Source: Advenella kashmirensis W13003
GTDB lineage: Bacteria > Pseudomonadota > Gammaproteobacteria > Burkholderiales > Burkholderiaceae_B
NCBI RefSeq assembly: GCF_000506985.1
Contig: NZ_KI650980.1
Span: 868,001 to 932,000 of the forward strand
Reading direction: 5' to 3'
Length of the DNA: 64,000 bases
Positions 27,316 through 37,110 of the stretch are shown here, one piece after another. The translations under genes were made by a program, and so were the position numbers. Each line of letters opens with the position of its first letter. The stretch's first letter is position 1. Below the pieces are notes generated by a model. That model was given only the letters and a program-made list of their open reading frames with translations. It was not told the origin of the DNA and did not search any database.

Positions 27316-28446
27316 TTAGCCGTGCGGCAACAGAATTTGGCGAACCACTTCGCCGCGGTCAAGCAAATCAAGATTGTGATTGAGTTCGTCAAAACCCATC
27401 GTGCCGCTTTTGAGTTTGTCGACCGGCATCTTGCCGTCCTGAAAAAACTTCAGGTAGCGCGGCAAGTCCCGTTCAGGAATGCAGCTTCCCATTAACGATC
27501 CCCGCAACACTTTTTCTTCGGATACCAGAGAGGCATGATCATATTGATACATGTCACCAAAAGCCCCCAGCCCTACGCAAATAACCTGCCCTCCCTTGCG
27601 GGTCAATGCAATCGCCGACTGCATGGCATTTTTGTGTCCAGTCACTTCAAAGGCAAAATCGACCCCGCCATTCGTCAGCGCCCTTGCCTGTTCAACCAGA
27701 TCTGGAGCAGTGGCGGACAGCGTATGCGTACAACCGAGTTCCTTGGCAAGTGCAAACTTACTTTCATTAATATCGATACCAATAATTTCTGATGCTCCTG
27801 AAATTCGCGCAGCCATTACGGCGTTAAGACCGACCCCTCCCAAACCGATGACCGCAACCCGTTGCCCTGGCCTCACCTGGGCCGCATTAAAGACGCTTCC
27901 CGCACCCGTCAGGACAGCGCACCCAAACATTGCGGCCACATCCAGAGGCACTCGCGGATCCGCCTTGATCAGGGAACCTGGCAGCGTGACGGCGTACTGC
28001 GCGAAAGACGACACCCCGCTATAGTGATAAATAGGCTGTCCGTTTCGACTCAGCCTGCGCGCACTATTGGCAAGCAGCCCCTGCGAACGGGAGGCGGTCA
28101 CCCCGTTACAAAGCACAGGGCGCTGCTCAACGCAAAAATTGCAGCACCCACAACCGGCCACCAGGGTCATCACAACGTGATCGCCCTCCTTGAACTGAGT
28201 TACCCCCTTGCCCACTTCGCGCACAATACCCGCCCCTTCATGGCCACCAACAACAGGCAGGGTACGTTTGCGAAGGCCCGCGACCTGAGACAGATCCGAA
28301 TGGCAGAGACCCGCCCCACGCACCTCGACCAACACTTCCCCTTCTCCCGGCCCTTCCAGATCTACTTCTTCGATCCGAAACGGGCCGCTATTGGCATACG
28401 GTGTGGGTAATCCCTGCTCATACATCACTGCAGCGGTCATTTTCAT
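27316..28446 (-). CDS. Zinc-dependent alcohol dehydrogenase (copy 1)
   Basis: Medium-chain alcohol dehydrogenase of 376 residues. The catalytic zinc ligands are Cys in AGLCHSDLS and the GGHEGAG His/Glu pair. The structural zinc loop is CGCCNFCVEQRPVLC, and the NAD motif is GLGGVGLNAVMAA. The ATG at 28440 (MTAAV) is an alternative start. It is very similar to the gene at 40918-42051, so this is a recent duplication within the block. It follows an ALDH by about 50 bp, forming an alcohol-to-acid pair. Confidence 0.92.
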   Translation of the reverse strand: MKMTAAVMYEQGLPTPYANSGPFRIEEVDLEGPGEGEVLVEVRGAGLCHSDLSQVAGLRKRTLPVVGGHEGAGIVREVGKGVTQFKEGDHVVMTLVAGCGCCNFCVEQRPVLCNGVTASRSQGLLANSARRLSRNGQPIYHYSGVSSFAQYAVTLPGSLIKADPRVPLDVAAMFGCAVLTGAGSVFNAAQVRPGQRVAVIGLGGVGLNAVMAARISGASEIIGIDINESKFALAKELGCTHTLSATAPDLVEQARALTNGGVDFAFEVTGHKNAMQSAIALTRKGGQVICVGLGAFGDMYQYDHASLVSEEKVLRGSLMGSCIPERDLPRYLKFFQDGKMPVDKLKSGTMGFDELNHNLDLLDRGEVVRQILLPHG

Positions 28447-28496
28447 TCAACATTCTCCTCATTCACATATATCAATTGAAATACGACTTTCTGCCG

Positions 28497-29963
28497 TCAG
28501 TTAAAGACGACAAAACGCTCTTCGGTCATATCCTGTGTGGAATAGCGCGATCCTTCACGGCCCATGCCGCTGTCCTTGACGCCGCCATAAGGCATCTGAT
28601 CGGATCGCCAGCGCGACGTACCGTTCACAATCACGCCTCCGGTCCGGATATTCCTGACCGCCGAGAGCGCCAGATCAAGCGAATTGGTAAATATTCCGCA
28701 CTGCAGCCCGTAAGGGCTTTCGCTAATCGCCCGGAAATGGGGCTCAATCTCCCGATAGGGCCGGATAGACATGACGGGACCGAATATTTCCCTCGCAATA
28801 ACGTCCATGGTGTCGTTCACATTCGCCAGCACCGTGCCCGGCAATTGTGAGCCATTGCGCGGTCCGGTACGTAAAGGCCTGGCCCCCTGACCGATGGCGT
28901 CATCAATCATGGTCTGCACACGCACAGCTGCCGCTTCGTCAATCAACGTACCCACATCGGTATTCATATTCATGGGGTCGCCAAAGCGAATCGTATCCAG
29001 TTCCCGGCATACCGCCTCTGAAAAAACCTCGTAAAGGTCCTGGTGAACAAAAACGTTCTGGACCGACACACAACTTTGCCCGGTGACCGCCACGGCATTG
29101 CGTGCACATGTCCGCGCAGCCACTTCCATGTCGGCATCCCGGTGTACAAATGTAGGACCGATGCCCCCAAGTTCCAGCGTCACCCGTTTCATACCGACTG
29201 AATTTCGAATCAACTTGCCTACCGCAACAGAACCGGTAAAACTGACAAAATCCACCCGTGGGTCTTTGACAATCTGCGCAGCGGCGTTGTCACCATATAC
29301 CGTGTTGATCGCACCTGCCGGAAATCCGGCTGCGGCCACTGCTTCCACAAACAGATGGAACGACAGCGGCGCCTTGGGTGAAGGCTTGAGCACAATACTG
29401 TTGCCCGCAGCCAGGGCCGGCCCCAACTTGTGGGCGGTCAGATTGACCGGTGCATTAAACGGCGTAATGGCGGCGACCACCCCCACCGGAAACCGTAATA
29501 GCATCCCCAGCTTTCCCGCGCTGATCGCAGTGGCATCCATGGGAATATGCTCTCCCTGTATGCGCACCGCCTCTTCAGCAAACAGCCTCAGTGTATCGGC
29601 AGAACGCTTGACTTCGACCAGACTATCCTTGAGTGCCTTGCCGCTTTCACGCGTCATGGCCCGTGCCGCCGGCTCAGCAATTGCTTCGACATTCAGCGCC
29701 GCCTGGCGCAATAGAGCCGCCCGCTCATGACCAGGCATAGCCGCCATGGCGGTTTTGGCGCGAAATGCAGCTTCAAGCGCTGCATCACAGTCAGCATCGC
29801 TGCAGATGGGGGCGTAGGCCACGACGTCGCCACGATAGGGATCGCGGACTTCATGTTGTTGCTGTGATTCCCTGCGCTCATGTCCAATGATCAGGGGAAT
29901 GAACTGTGGTGCTTCCCTTGAATCGCTGTTTCTGAGTGGGTCTTCGTGTCTGGCATTGCTCAA
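28497..29963 (-). CDS. Aldehyde dehydrogenase (copy beside ADH 1)
   Basis: Enzyme of 488 residues. It has PFNAPVNLTAHKLGPALAAGN, the cofactor motif FTGSVAVGK, catalytic Glu in LELGGIGPTFV and catalytic Cys in GQSCVSVQN. These traits lie nearer to lactaldehyde and non-phosphorylating glyceraldehyde-3-phosphate dehydrogenases than to betaine aldehyde dehydrogenase. The start appears to be TTG at 29963, with AGGAG 6 bases upstream. It is likely to oxidise the aldehyde made by the neighbouring ADH. Confidence 0.88.
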   Translation of the reverse strand: MSNARHEDPLRNSDSREAPQFIPLIIGHERRESQQQHEVRDPYRGDVVAYAPICSDADCDAALEAAFRAKTAMAAMPGHERAALLRQAALNVEAIAEPAARAMTRESGKALKDSLVEVKRSADTLRLFAEEAVRIQGEHIPMDATAISAGKLGMLLRFPVGVVAAITPFNAPVNLTAHKLGPALAAGNSIVLKPSPKAPLSFHLFVEAVAAAGFPAGAINTVYGDNAAAQIVKDPRVDFVSFTGSVAVGKLIRNSVGMKRVTLELGGIGPTFVHRDADMEVAARTCARNAVAVTGQSCVSVQNVFVHQDLYEVFSEAVCRELDTIRFGDPMNMNTDVGTLIDEAAAVRVQTMIDDAIGQGARPLRTGPRNGSQLPGTVLANVNDTMDVIAREIFGPVMSIRPYREIEPHFRAISESPYGLQCGIFTNSLDLALSAVRNIRTGGVIVNGTSRWRSDQMPYGGVKDSGMGREGSRYSTQDMTEERFVVFN

Positions 29964-30089
29964 ATCAATCTCCTGATCGGGCCGCAGTTAACGGCAACAT
30001 GGCGGCAACATAGGGTCCGCACGGACAACGGACATGGACAGGCGACCGATGCCTGCGCAGGTGGTTAGTGGTTAGTATTTTTGCTCGGA

Positions 30090-31094
30090 TTACTGCACCT
30101 TGATATTCGCTTCCTTGATCAGATTCTTCCACCGCACGATTTCAGAACTGATCAATTTGCCGAGCACATCGGGACCGCCCGGTGTCGGCGTGGCGCCTTC
30201 ATGCTCCAGCATTTTCCGGACTTCTTCGCTTTGTAGCACGGCATTGAGTTCGTGATTGAGACGCTCAACAACTTCGGCAGGCATACCCGCAGGCCCCAGA
30301 AGTCCAAACCACGCTTCCAGCTCAAATCCCGGCAAGCCGGCTTCCGATACAGTTGGCAGTTCCGGGAGCAAAGGCGAGCGTTTGGCACCGGTCACCGCCA
30401 GACCGCGCATCCGCCCGTCGCGGATCTGTTGCACTGAAGAGGCGACCGTCGGCAGCAACATTTGCAGTTCGCCGCCGGCAAGATCGGTAAACGCCAGCGA
30501 GATGCCTTTATATGGAATATGCGTCAGCGTGATTCCTGCTTCGTGCGCAAGCAGTGCCGTGCCAAGGTGATTGATACCGCCGACCCCGGCCGAACCGTAG
30601 TTGATACTGCCCGGTTTGGCACGCGCCAGGTCCACGAATTCCTTAAAGGTTTTTGCCGGTACGCCATTGGCAACTACCACGGCAAACGGACTCGTGGCAA
30701 TGGTGCCTATCGGTTCGAGATCTTTTTCCAGGTCATACCGCAGCACTTTGCTGGTCGCCAGATTGGTGGTGATGGAGGTTGAGGCAAAAAGCAAGGTATA
30801 GCCGTCCGGCCTGGATCGCGCGACGTATTCGGTACCGATTGTTCCACCCGATCCACCCTTGTTTTCGACGACCACCGAGGTCGACATGCGGGGACCCAAT
30901 TTGCTTGCGATCAGGCGTGCCATAATGTCATTGCTGCCACCGGGCGCAAAGGGAACCACTATTTTGATTGGCTTATCCGGCCATGCGGCCTGGGCTCGCG
31001 CGCTAAACAGCAGTGGCAAGGCAACCGTCACGGCGGCCAGTATCCGCAATATTTTTGTTCTGCGATACGTACCTGCACGGGCAATATCTGTCAT
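30090..31094 (-). CDS. Bug/TctC-family periplasmic solute-binding protein
   Basis: Protein of 334 residues with an N-terminal signal peptide whose hydrophobic core ends near SARAQA-AWPDKP. The mature start WPDKPIKIVVPFAPGG and the SDIMAR-type segment are Bug signatures, as is PDGYTLL. Bug proteins bind carboxylates, aromatic acids or amides; most have no cognate membrane genes nearby, as here. It sits between ALDH and MmgE/PrpD genes on the same strand. The ligand is unknown. Confidence 0.92.
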   Translation of the reverse strand: MTDIARAGTYRRTKILRILAAVTVALPLLFSARAQAAWPDKPIKIVVPFAPGGSNDIMARLIASKLGPRMSTSVVVENKGGSGGTIGTEYVARSRPDGYTLLFASTSITTNLATSKVLRYDLEKDLEPIGTIATSPFAVVVANGVPAKTFKEFVDLARAKPGSINYGSAGVGGINHLGTALLAHEAGITLTHIPYKGISLAFTDLAGGELQMLLPTVASSVQQIRDGRMRGLAVTGAKRSPLLPELPTVSEAGLPGFELEAWFGLLGPAGMPAEVVERLNHELNAVLQSEEVRKMLEHEGATPTPGGPDVLGKLISSEIVRWKNLIKEANIKVQ

Positions 31095-31164
31095 ATCTAT
31101 GTCTCCTTTATGAGGTCTTCTTTTTGATGGCTCTATTGAAACAGGCCATTTTTCATTAATAAAT

Positions 31165-32619
31165 TCAGGTTGTCTGCGTCACAACGCTCAATACCTTTTC
31201 TATGTCATCCACGGCATCCAGATCGTTGATCAGGCGGCTCAAGGCATCTGGCGCATTGTCCGCAAGTGGACAGGCAGCCGCTTTGAAGCAGTCGCGCGCT
31301 TTTGCCGCCGCTATCGCTTCCGACATGGGTCTGTCCGGATGCCCCAGAGGAATATCAACGCGCTGACGACTCGTACGCCCATTGGCAAGTTCAACATCAA
31401 TGACAACCGGCGAGACATTACGTCCGTGGGAGCGTTCGATTTCTTCGTCTACATAGGGTTCCACTTTTTGCGCCAGGGCAATAATGTCTTTACGCTGATG
31501 CAGGTCCGCAGCAAAATGTCCGAGGCCGACTTGCCCGTCTACCAGGGCAGCGGCAACGGTATAGGGAATGCTGAACTGGGCCTGCACCACGGTCTGGGGT
31601 GACCGGCGCACCTCAATAGGCGTGCATACGGCCTGATATGCCTGTCGATTCAAACCGACCCGGATACGCACGATCTCCTTGATACATTCGCCCAACTCTT
31701 CACGCAGTTCTAGTGCTGCTTCGATGCCGCAATGGTTGAAACGGCAGCATGGATAGGGCTTGTAACTGAGCCGGGTAAACGCATATCGCGCGCCAAGACC
31801 ATCGCGAAGAACGGCAGGATCGTATTGATTATGCAGGTAGACACGGAAAAAGCCGTCAATACCTTCGAATGTCGCCTGTGCGCCCCGAATGCCCTTTTGA
31901 GCCAGTTGTACTGAGACCAGTGCAGCCATCGCGGCAAAACCCGGCTGCATACGCTTGGTGAGCGCGGCATCCCGCGTAACCTGGTGGTTGCCCGCCACTT
32001 GGGAATAGCCGATGCCCAGTGCGTTGATAATCTGACTGCGATCCAAACGCAAAATCGTCGCCGCAGCCGCGGTTGCCGCAAAGTGGCCAAAAAGGGAGGT
32101 GTACATAAAACCACTTTCGATAATGCCCACTTTCGTCGCCATGCCCAGCCGGCTGATCGTCTCCAGGCCAGCCGCCACGCCTGCAATGAGTTCGGCACCG
32201 CTGATCTGACCACGGAGCTGCGCTGCGGCCAGGGCGGCAGGAACCACAGACACACCGGCATGCAACACCGCCGCATCATGTGTATCGTCGTAATCGCGTG
32301 CATGCGCCATCATGCCGTTAATCCACGCAGCCTGATGGGCAGGTATCCGGTTGCCAAATACCAGGACAGAAGCCTGTGGCGCCCCGCCCCAGCCGGTGAC
32401 CAGATCACGGACCTCTTCGACGCCCTGAGCACTGGAGCCGGCGACAGCACACACCAGCGTGTCAAGAATATTTGCCCGTGCCGCCCGCCTGACGTCTTCC
32501 GGCAGGCTTTCAGGGTTCAAACCACAAATGAAATCAGCAAGAACCGAAGAAAAGTCACTTCCAACTTGTTCCGCAAGGTGAGGATCGCTGGTACGCATTT
32601 GCTTTAATACAGTTGTCAT
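31165..32619 (-). CDS. MmgE/PrpD-family protein (cytoplasmic)
   Basis: Protein of 484 residues related to 2-methylcitrate dehydratase PrpD and cis-aconitate decarboxylase. Typical segments are ANILDTLVCAVAG near the start, ARDYDDTHDAAVLHAG, and SYKPYPCCRFNH in the later half. No signal peptide is seen, unlike the relative at 52236. The start at 32619 follows AGAGAGAA; the frame also opens at 32634. The family is diverse, so only a hydratase/dehydratase or isomerase role in this pathway is suggested. Confidence 0.88.
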   Translation of the reverse strand: MTTVLKQMRTSDPHLAEQVGSDFSSVLADFICGLNPESLPEDVRRAARANILDTLVCAVAGSSAQGVEEVRDLVTGWGGAPQASVLVFGNRIPAHQAAWINGMMAHARDYDDTHDAAVLHAGVSVVPAALAAAQLRGQISGAELIAGVAAGLETISRLGMATKVGIIESGFMYTSLFGHFAATAAAATILRLDRSQIINALGIGYSQVAGNHQVTRDAALTKRMQPGFAAMAALVSVQLAQKGIRGAQATFEGIDGFFRVYLHNQYDPAVLRDGLGARYAFTRLSYKPYPCCRFNHCGIEAALELREELGECIKEIVRIRVGLNRQAYQAVCTPIEVRRSPQTVVQAQFSIPYTVAAALVDGQVGLGHFAADLHQRKDIIALAQKVEPYVDEEIERSHGRNVSPVVIDVELANGRTSRQRVDIPLGHPDRPMSEAIAAAKARDCFKAAACPLADNAPDALSRLINDLDAVDDIEKVLSVVTQTT

Positions 32620-32713
32620 TTCTCTCTGTCTCATGAAATCAGAATGTCAGCGCGCGACCAAATAACACATCGGGAACGCTACCAAAAACAAATAACCATG
32701 CACTCAGGGAAAA

Positions 32714-34177
32714 TCAGGCCACAGGGCAATCAATGTGCTGCGGACGCAGAAATTCACGCAAGCCGTCTTCCCCCCACTCGGATCCGATACCACTATGCTT
32801 ATATCCAGTCATAGGCGCATCCGGTCGCAATGGACTGCCACCATTGATCTGAACAGTACCCACGTTCAGTTTTGGAATAATCTGCAGACATTGCGCAGTC
32901 TCGCCAAACACATACGCCTTCAGTCCCAGCGGCGAATCATTGGCAATGGCAATAGCCTCTTCCACATCCCGATAGGTCAGCACGACCGATACGGGGCCGA
33001 AGATTTCCTCTCTGGCCAGTGTTGCCGTGTTATCCAGACCACCGATCAACGTCGGATTCACATACCATCCTTTCGCGATGTCGGGGCGTCCGCCACCCGC
33101 AATGACTTGCGCGCCTTCCTGCACTGCGGCCTGAATACCTGCTTCGATCCGGTCACGCTGCGCAGCGTTGATCACCGGCCCCAGCAACGTTTCCTTATCA
33201 CGGGGATTCCCTACTTTAAGACGGGAATACGCCTGGCGACTGATATCAACAAACTCGTCATACCGTGACGCTTCCACCAGAATGCGTGTGGGTGAGCCGC
33301 AACCCTGCCCTGCGTTGCGCGCGTAACGGGCATGCAGGGAATAGGCGTATTTTTTGAAATCCACACCGGGTAACAGAATGGCTGCAGATTTTCCACCCAA
33401 CTCCAGAACGACACTGCGCAGGCCGTCCGCTGCCTGCTGCATGACCCGACGTCCGACATTGACCGAACCGGTAAAACTGACTTTAGCCACGCGCGGGTGT
33501 GTGGTAAGCCTTTCTCCTACTTGTGCCCCCCCTGCCAGAATATTGATCACCCCCGCAGGAAAACCGGCGCGGCGAACGAGTTCGCCCAGTTGCAGCACAG
33601 CCAGGGGAGCCTGTGGCGAAGACAGCAGCACGGCAGTGCAGCCCGCTGCCAATGAAGCGCCCAGTTTTGTCAGGCCGATCAACAGCGGATAGTTGAACGC
33701 CGTAATCGCGGCAACGACCCCCACCGGTCGGTAAACAACCGTACTGACTGCGGTACCTGTCACATTGAAACCCAGATGACGGGTGCGATCGCACACGGCC
33801 TGGTGTGCAAACCAGCGCAAAAACGCCACCGGCGTATCAATGTGATTGGATGTCAGATTCACCGGCGTTCCGATTTCCTCGATGAGCGTATCCATGAGCG
33901 CCTCCCGATTCTCCTCTACCAGATCAGCGAAACGCAGCAGAACCTCTTTGCGAAACTGAGGATTTTTCCAGCGCTCATCTTCAAAGGCCACCGCGGCGCT
34001 GTCGACCGCCTCGTCCACCTGGGCAGCAGATGCACCGGCGACTTCGGCAACAAGCGATTCCGTTGCCGGGTTGACGACCGCTATAGACTCGCCTTCTCCC
34101 GTCCGATCCTTGTTATTGATAAAAAGCGCGGTATGAACAGTATTTACTGCCCTGATCTGCTGCTGTTGCGTCGACAT
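32714..34177 (-). CDS. Aldehyde dehydrogenase (head of the ADH 1 cluster)
   Basis: Enzyme of 487 residues. It has AAITAFNYPLLIGLTKLG, cofactor motif FTGSVNVGR, catalytic Glu in LELGGKSAAILL and catalytic Cys in NAGQGCGSPTR. The start at 34177 has an AGGAGG site; a TTG 6 bases upstream is a possible alternative. It begins the minus-strand run ALDH, MmgE/PrpD, Bug, ALDH, ADH. Two ALDHs in one run suggest two aldehyde steps or different stereoisomers. Confidence 0.9.
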   Translation of the reverse strand: MSTQQQQIRAVNTVHTALFINNKDRTGEGESIAVVNPATESLVAEVAGASAAQVDEAVDSAAVAFEDERWKNPQFRKEVLLRFADLVEENREALMDTLIEEIGTPVNLTSNHIDTPVAFLRWFAHQAVCDRTRHLGFNVTGTAVSTVVYRPVGVVAAITAFNYPLLIGLTKLGASLAAGCTAVLLSSPQAPLAVLQLGELVRRAGFPAGVINILAGGAQVGERLTTHPRVAKVSFTGSVNVGRRVMQQAADGLRSVVLELGGKSAAILLPGVDFKKYAYSLHARYARNAGQGCGSPTRILVEASRYDEFVDISRQAYSRLKVGNPRDKETLLGPVINAAQRDRIEAGIQAAVQEGAQVIAGGGRPDIAKGWYVNPTLIGGLDNTATLAREEIFGPVSVVLTYRDVEEAIAIANDSPLGLKAYVFGETAQCLQIIPKLNVGTVQINGGSPLRPDAPMTGYKHSGIGSEWGEDGLREFLRPQHIDCPVA

Positions 34178-34388
34178 GTTCAATGTTCCTCCTGGCGTTG
34201 ATCTGTTTCATTGAGTTTAAGAATTCATGACAGCGACGTCCATGTCAAATTTCAGTTGACCGTATCCCGATTACCGAAACACAAGAATGATAGGGGTTTG
34301 ATTCGCAAAACAGGACGCCGCATCCCGGAAAACGCCATGGACATTGAGGCGATCTCATCGCACTATTTTAAAAAAATGGAGACATGAT

Positions 34389-35357
34389 ATGAGTCTGACT
34401 CGCCGACAATTTCTTGTCACGGCGCCCGCCGTGGCCGTTACCGCAAACACCGCATGGGGACAGACGCACTTCCCTGGAAAGCCGATCCGGATCATCGCCC
34501 CTTTTGCACCGGGCAGCTCCGATATGATTGCCCGCCGCCTGGGTGAGTCGGTCAGTGGTACGTTGGGTCAGCCTGTCGTCGTCGAAAACCGGCCCGGCGC
34601 CCAGGGGGTGGTGGCGTCGCGCGCCCTGGCTAAAGCGGCCAGCGATGGGTATACGCTGTTGCTGGGCACCAATTCCACCCACGCCGCCAGTATTTATCTG
34701 TTTCGTGAACCCGGTTACGATCCGATCAAAGACTTCACGCCTATCATGCGATTTACGACCAACCCCCTCGTATTGTGTGTCAGAACAGACAGCAAGATTG
34801 ATTCGCTCAAAGCCTTCATTGATTACGGCAAGGCTCATTCGGGTCAGTTGAACTACGGCGCAGGCAATACCGGCAGTCTGGTTGCAACGCATCTGCTCAC
34901 CACACAGGCCGGTTTCGACGCACAGGCAGTTAACTATGCAGGTAATGCCATTGCGGTCAACGATTTTCTGGCCGGCAGGCTCGACTTCATGGTGACGGAC
35001 CCCATGATCATCAAACAGTTTGTGCAGGCCGGACAAGTCCGTATGCTGGGCCTGACCTCACGTCAGAAACTGCCCCTGTTTCCTCATCTTGCACCGATAG
35101 CCGATCAGGGACTACCGGACTATGAATACGCTTCCTGGATTGGCCTGTTCGGTCCGGCTCGCTTGCCAGACGCGGTGACGCAAACACTCTATACCGCTTT
35201 TTCCAAAGCCATGGCCAGCGAGCCGGCGCAGCAATATCTGAACAGCATCGGCATGATTGCCGCCGATCTGCCGCCTGTGGCCTTTGCCGATTACGTGAAA
35301 GATCAAATTCAGGTGTGGGGTCGTCTTACAAAAGCAGCCGGGCTGGTCGCCCAATAA
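34389..35357 (+). CDS. Bug/TctC-family periplasmic solute-binding protein (tandem copy A)
   Basis: Protein of 322 residues. The N-terminus MSLTRRQFLVTAPAVAVTA has a twin-arginine signal, so export may be by Tat. The Bug motifs FPGKPIRIIAPFAPGSSDM and SDGYTLLLGTNS are present. The start at 34389 has a GGAG site; an earlier in-frame codon at 34344 is not supported. It is followed 61 bp later by a related Bug gene on the same strand, with which it shares most motifs. Confidence 0.92.
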   Translation: MSLTRRQFLVTAPAVAVTANTAWGQTHFPGKPIRIIAPFAPGSSDMIARRLGESVSGTLGQPVVVENRPGAQGVVASRALAKAASDGYTLLLGTNSTHAASIYLFREPGYDPIKDFTPIMRFTTNPLVLCVRTDSKIDSLKAFIDYGKAHSGQLNYGAGNTGSLVATHLLTTQAGFDAQAVNYAGNAIAVNDFLAGRLDFMVTDPMIIKQFVQAGQVRMLGLTSRQKLPLFPHLAPIADQGLPDYEYASWIGLFGPARLPDAVTQTLYTAFSKAMASEPAQQYLNSIGMIAADLPPVAFADYVKDQIQVWGRLTKAAGLVAQ

Positions 35358-35418
35358 CCTGCCAGCGAACCAGACAGTGCAGCCTTTTCAACAGCGATCA
35401 CATTGAAGGAACCAGAAC

Positions 35419-36387
35419 ATGACTCTCCAACGCAGAAATCTGCTCCTTGCTGCGGCGGCACTTCCACTGGTCCGCGCTCGGGCCGAAATTCCCACCTTTC
35501 CGTCTCGCCCAGTGCGCCTGGTCATTTCGTTTCCACCCGGTAGCACCTCGGATATGCTGGCCCGACACCTGGGAGAAAAACTCGGCAGCGCGCTCGGGCA
35601 ACCCGTTGTGGTTGAATCCAAACCCGGCGCGCAGGGCGTCATTGCCGCCCGTACCGTCATTCATGCGAAGCCGGATGGTCATACCCTGTTTCTGGGAACA
35701 AACTCTTCGCATGCGGCCAACGTCTACCTCATCAAGAACCTGGGATACGATCCCATAAAGGACTTCACGCCCATCAGTCAGGTCACGACCAACCCGCTAC
35801 TGCTCGTGGTGAATGCCAAGCTGCCGGTCAAGACGGTCGCGGAACTAATCGACCACGCCAAAGCCCATCCTGGAAAATTGAACTATGGCACGGGCAATTC
35901 CGGCAGCCTCGTTGCTGCGCAGCTACTTAAGGCTCAAACCGGCATACAGGCACAGGCTGTGAATTATCCTGGCATGCCCCAGGCCACCACGGATCTGGTT
36001 GCCGGACGGCTGGATTTCATGATGGTCGATCCTCTGGTCATTGAACCCTTTGTGAAGTCCGGTCAAATTCGCGTTCTGGGACTAACCTCGCCGCAGCGCC
36101 TGGCCTCCATGCCGCAAGTAGCCCCCCTGGCCGAACTGGGGCTGGCCGGGTATCGCTATGAGTCATGGAGTGGCCTGTTCGGACCGGCGGGACTGCCAGC
36201 CGACATCACCAGAAAACTGAGTGAGGTCGTGATGACGACACTCAACAGCGCCGCCAGCCAATCTTATTTGTCCCGGCTGGGCATGATCGCGACGGCATCT
36301 GATCCGCAACATTTCGGACGATTCGTCCGCGAACAAATCGTGCTGTGGCGCACTCTGTCCCGGGATGCAGGGCTGGCCGTCAATTAA
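35419..36387 (+). CDS. Bug/TctC-family periplasmic solute-binding protein (tandem copy B)
   Basis: Protein of 322 residues starting MTLQRRNLLLAAAALPLV, a signal peptide with paired arginines. Bug motifs FPSRPVRLVISFPPGSTSDM and PDGHTLFLGTNSSHAANV are clear, and it is visibly alike to the preceding Bug protein (SGSLVA, KDFTPI). The two genes form a plus-strand pair that meets the livF gene end-on, with only about 12 bp between the stop codons. The ligand is unknown. Confidence 0.92.
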   Translation: MTLQRRNLLLAAAALPLVRARAEIPTFPSRPVRLVISFPPGSTSDMLARHLGEKLGSALGQPVVVESKPGAQGVIAARTVIHAKPDGHTLFLGTNSSHAANVYLIKNLGYDPIKDFTPISQVTTNPLLLVVNAKLPVKTVAELIDHAKAHPGKLNYGTGNSGSLVAAQLLKAQTGIQAQAVNYPGMPQATTDLVAGRLDFMMVDPLVIEPFVKSGQIRVLGLTSPQRLASMPQVAPLAELGLAGYRYESWSGLFGPAGLPADITRKLSEVVMTTLNSAASQSYLSRLGMIATASDPQHFGRFVREQIVLWRTLSRDAGLAVN

Positions 36388-36399
36388 CACGCCGTCCAC

Positions 36400-37110
36400 T
36401 TACCCTCCCAGATAAGCGCGTACGATATGGTCGCTCTGGAGCAATTCGCTGCTGGCGCCCTCCAGTCGAAGCTCCCCTGTCTCCAGGACATAGCCATAAT
36501 CGGAGATTTTCAGTGCCAGTTTGGCATTCTGCTCAACCATGACAACTGCAATACCTTCCTGTCTGACCGTCCTGACCAGCCTGGCGACCTCATGAATCAA
36601 TTTGGGTGCCAGACCCAGCGTCGGTTCGTCCAGCATCAGAATCCGGGGCTGGCTAATGAGGGCCCGGGCAATGGCCACCATCTGTTGCTCGCCACCCGAC
36701 AGACTGCTGGCAAGCTGCCGCCGGCGTTCTGCGATACGGGGAAAGATGGCATACAGCATATCCAGGCGCCGGCGAAATTTCGCAGTGTCACGATTGCGAT
36801 AGGCGCCTACCCTGATATTTTCAAATACCGTCATTTCCGGAAACAGCCTGCGTCCTTCGGGACATAGCGCCAGCCCCCGGTCCAGTCGTTCGTGAGGCTT
36901 TAATGACGAGATATCACTTCCGTCCATCACAATTTGCCCTGCCACCGGCCGGGTCAACCCGGCGATGGATTTGAGCAATGTTGATTTGCCTGCACCATTA
37001 GCCCCCACAATCGCCACCACGCCGCTTTCAGGAACGGAGACGGAAACATGACTCAGGGCGCTGACGCTCCCATAGGACACGCACAGGTTTGTGATCTTAA
37101 GCAAAGTCAT
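36400..37110 (-). CDS. livF: Branched-chain-type ABC transporter ATP-binding protein LivF
   Basis: ATPase of 236 residues. The Walker A motif is GANGAGKST, the signature SLSGGEQQM, and the Walker B ILMLDEPTLGLAP. The start at 37110 (MTLLKITNL) overlaps the livG end by 14 bp and has GGGGAAGAG before it. It belongs to a LivKHMGF-type importer. The substrate need not be leucine: in catabolic clusters such systems often import aromatic or branched acids. Confidence 0.93.
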   Translation of the reverse strand: MTLLKITNLCVSYGSVSALSHVSVSVPESGVVAIVGANGAGKSTLLKSIAGLTRPVAGQIVMDGSDISSLKPHERLDRGLALCPEGRRLFPEMTVFENIRVGAYRNRDTAKFRRRLDMLYAIFPRIAERRRQLASSLSGGEQQMVAIARALISQPRILMLDEPTLGLAPKLIHEVARLVRTVRQEGIAVVMVEQNAKLALKISDYGYVLETGELRLEGASSELLQSDHIVRAYLGG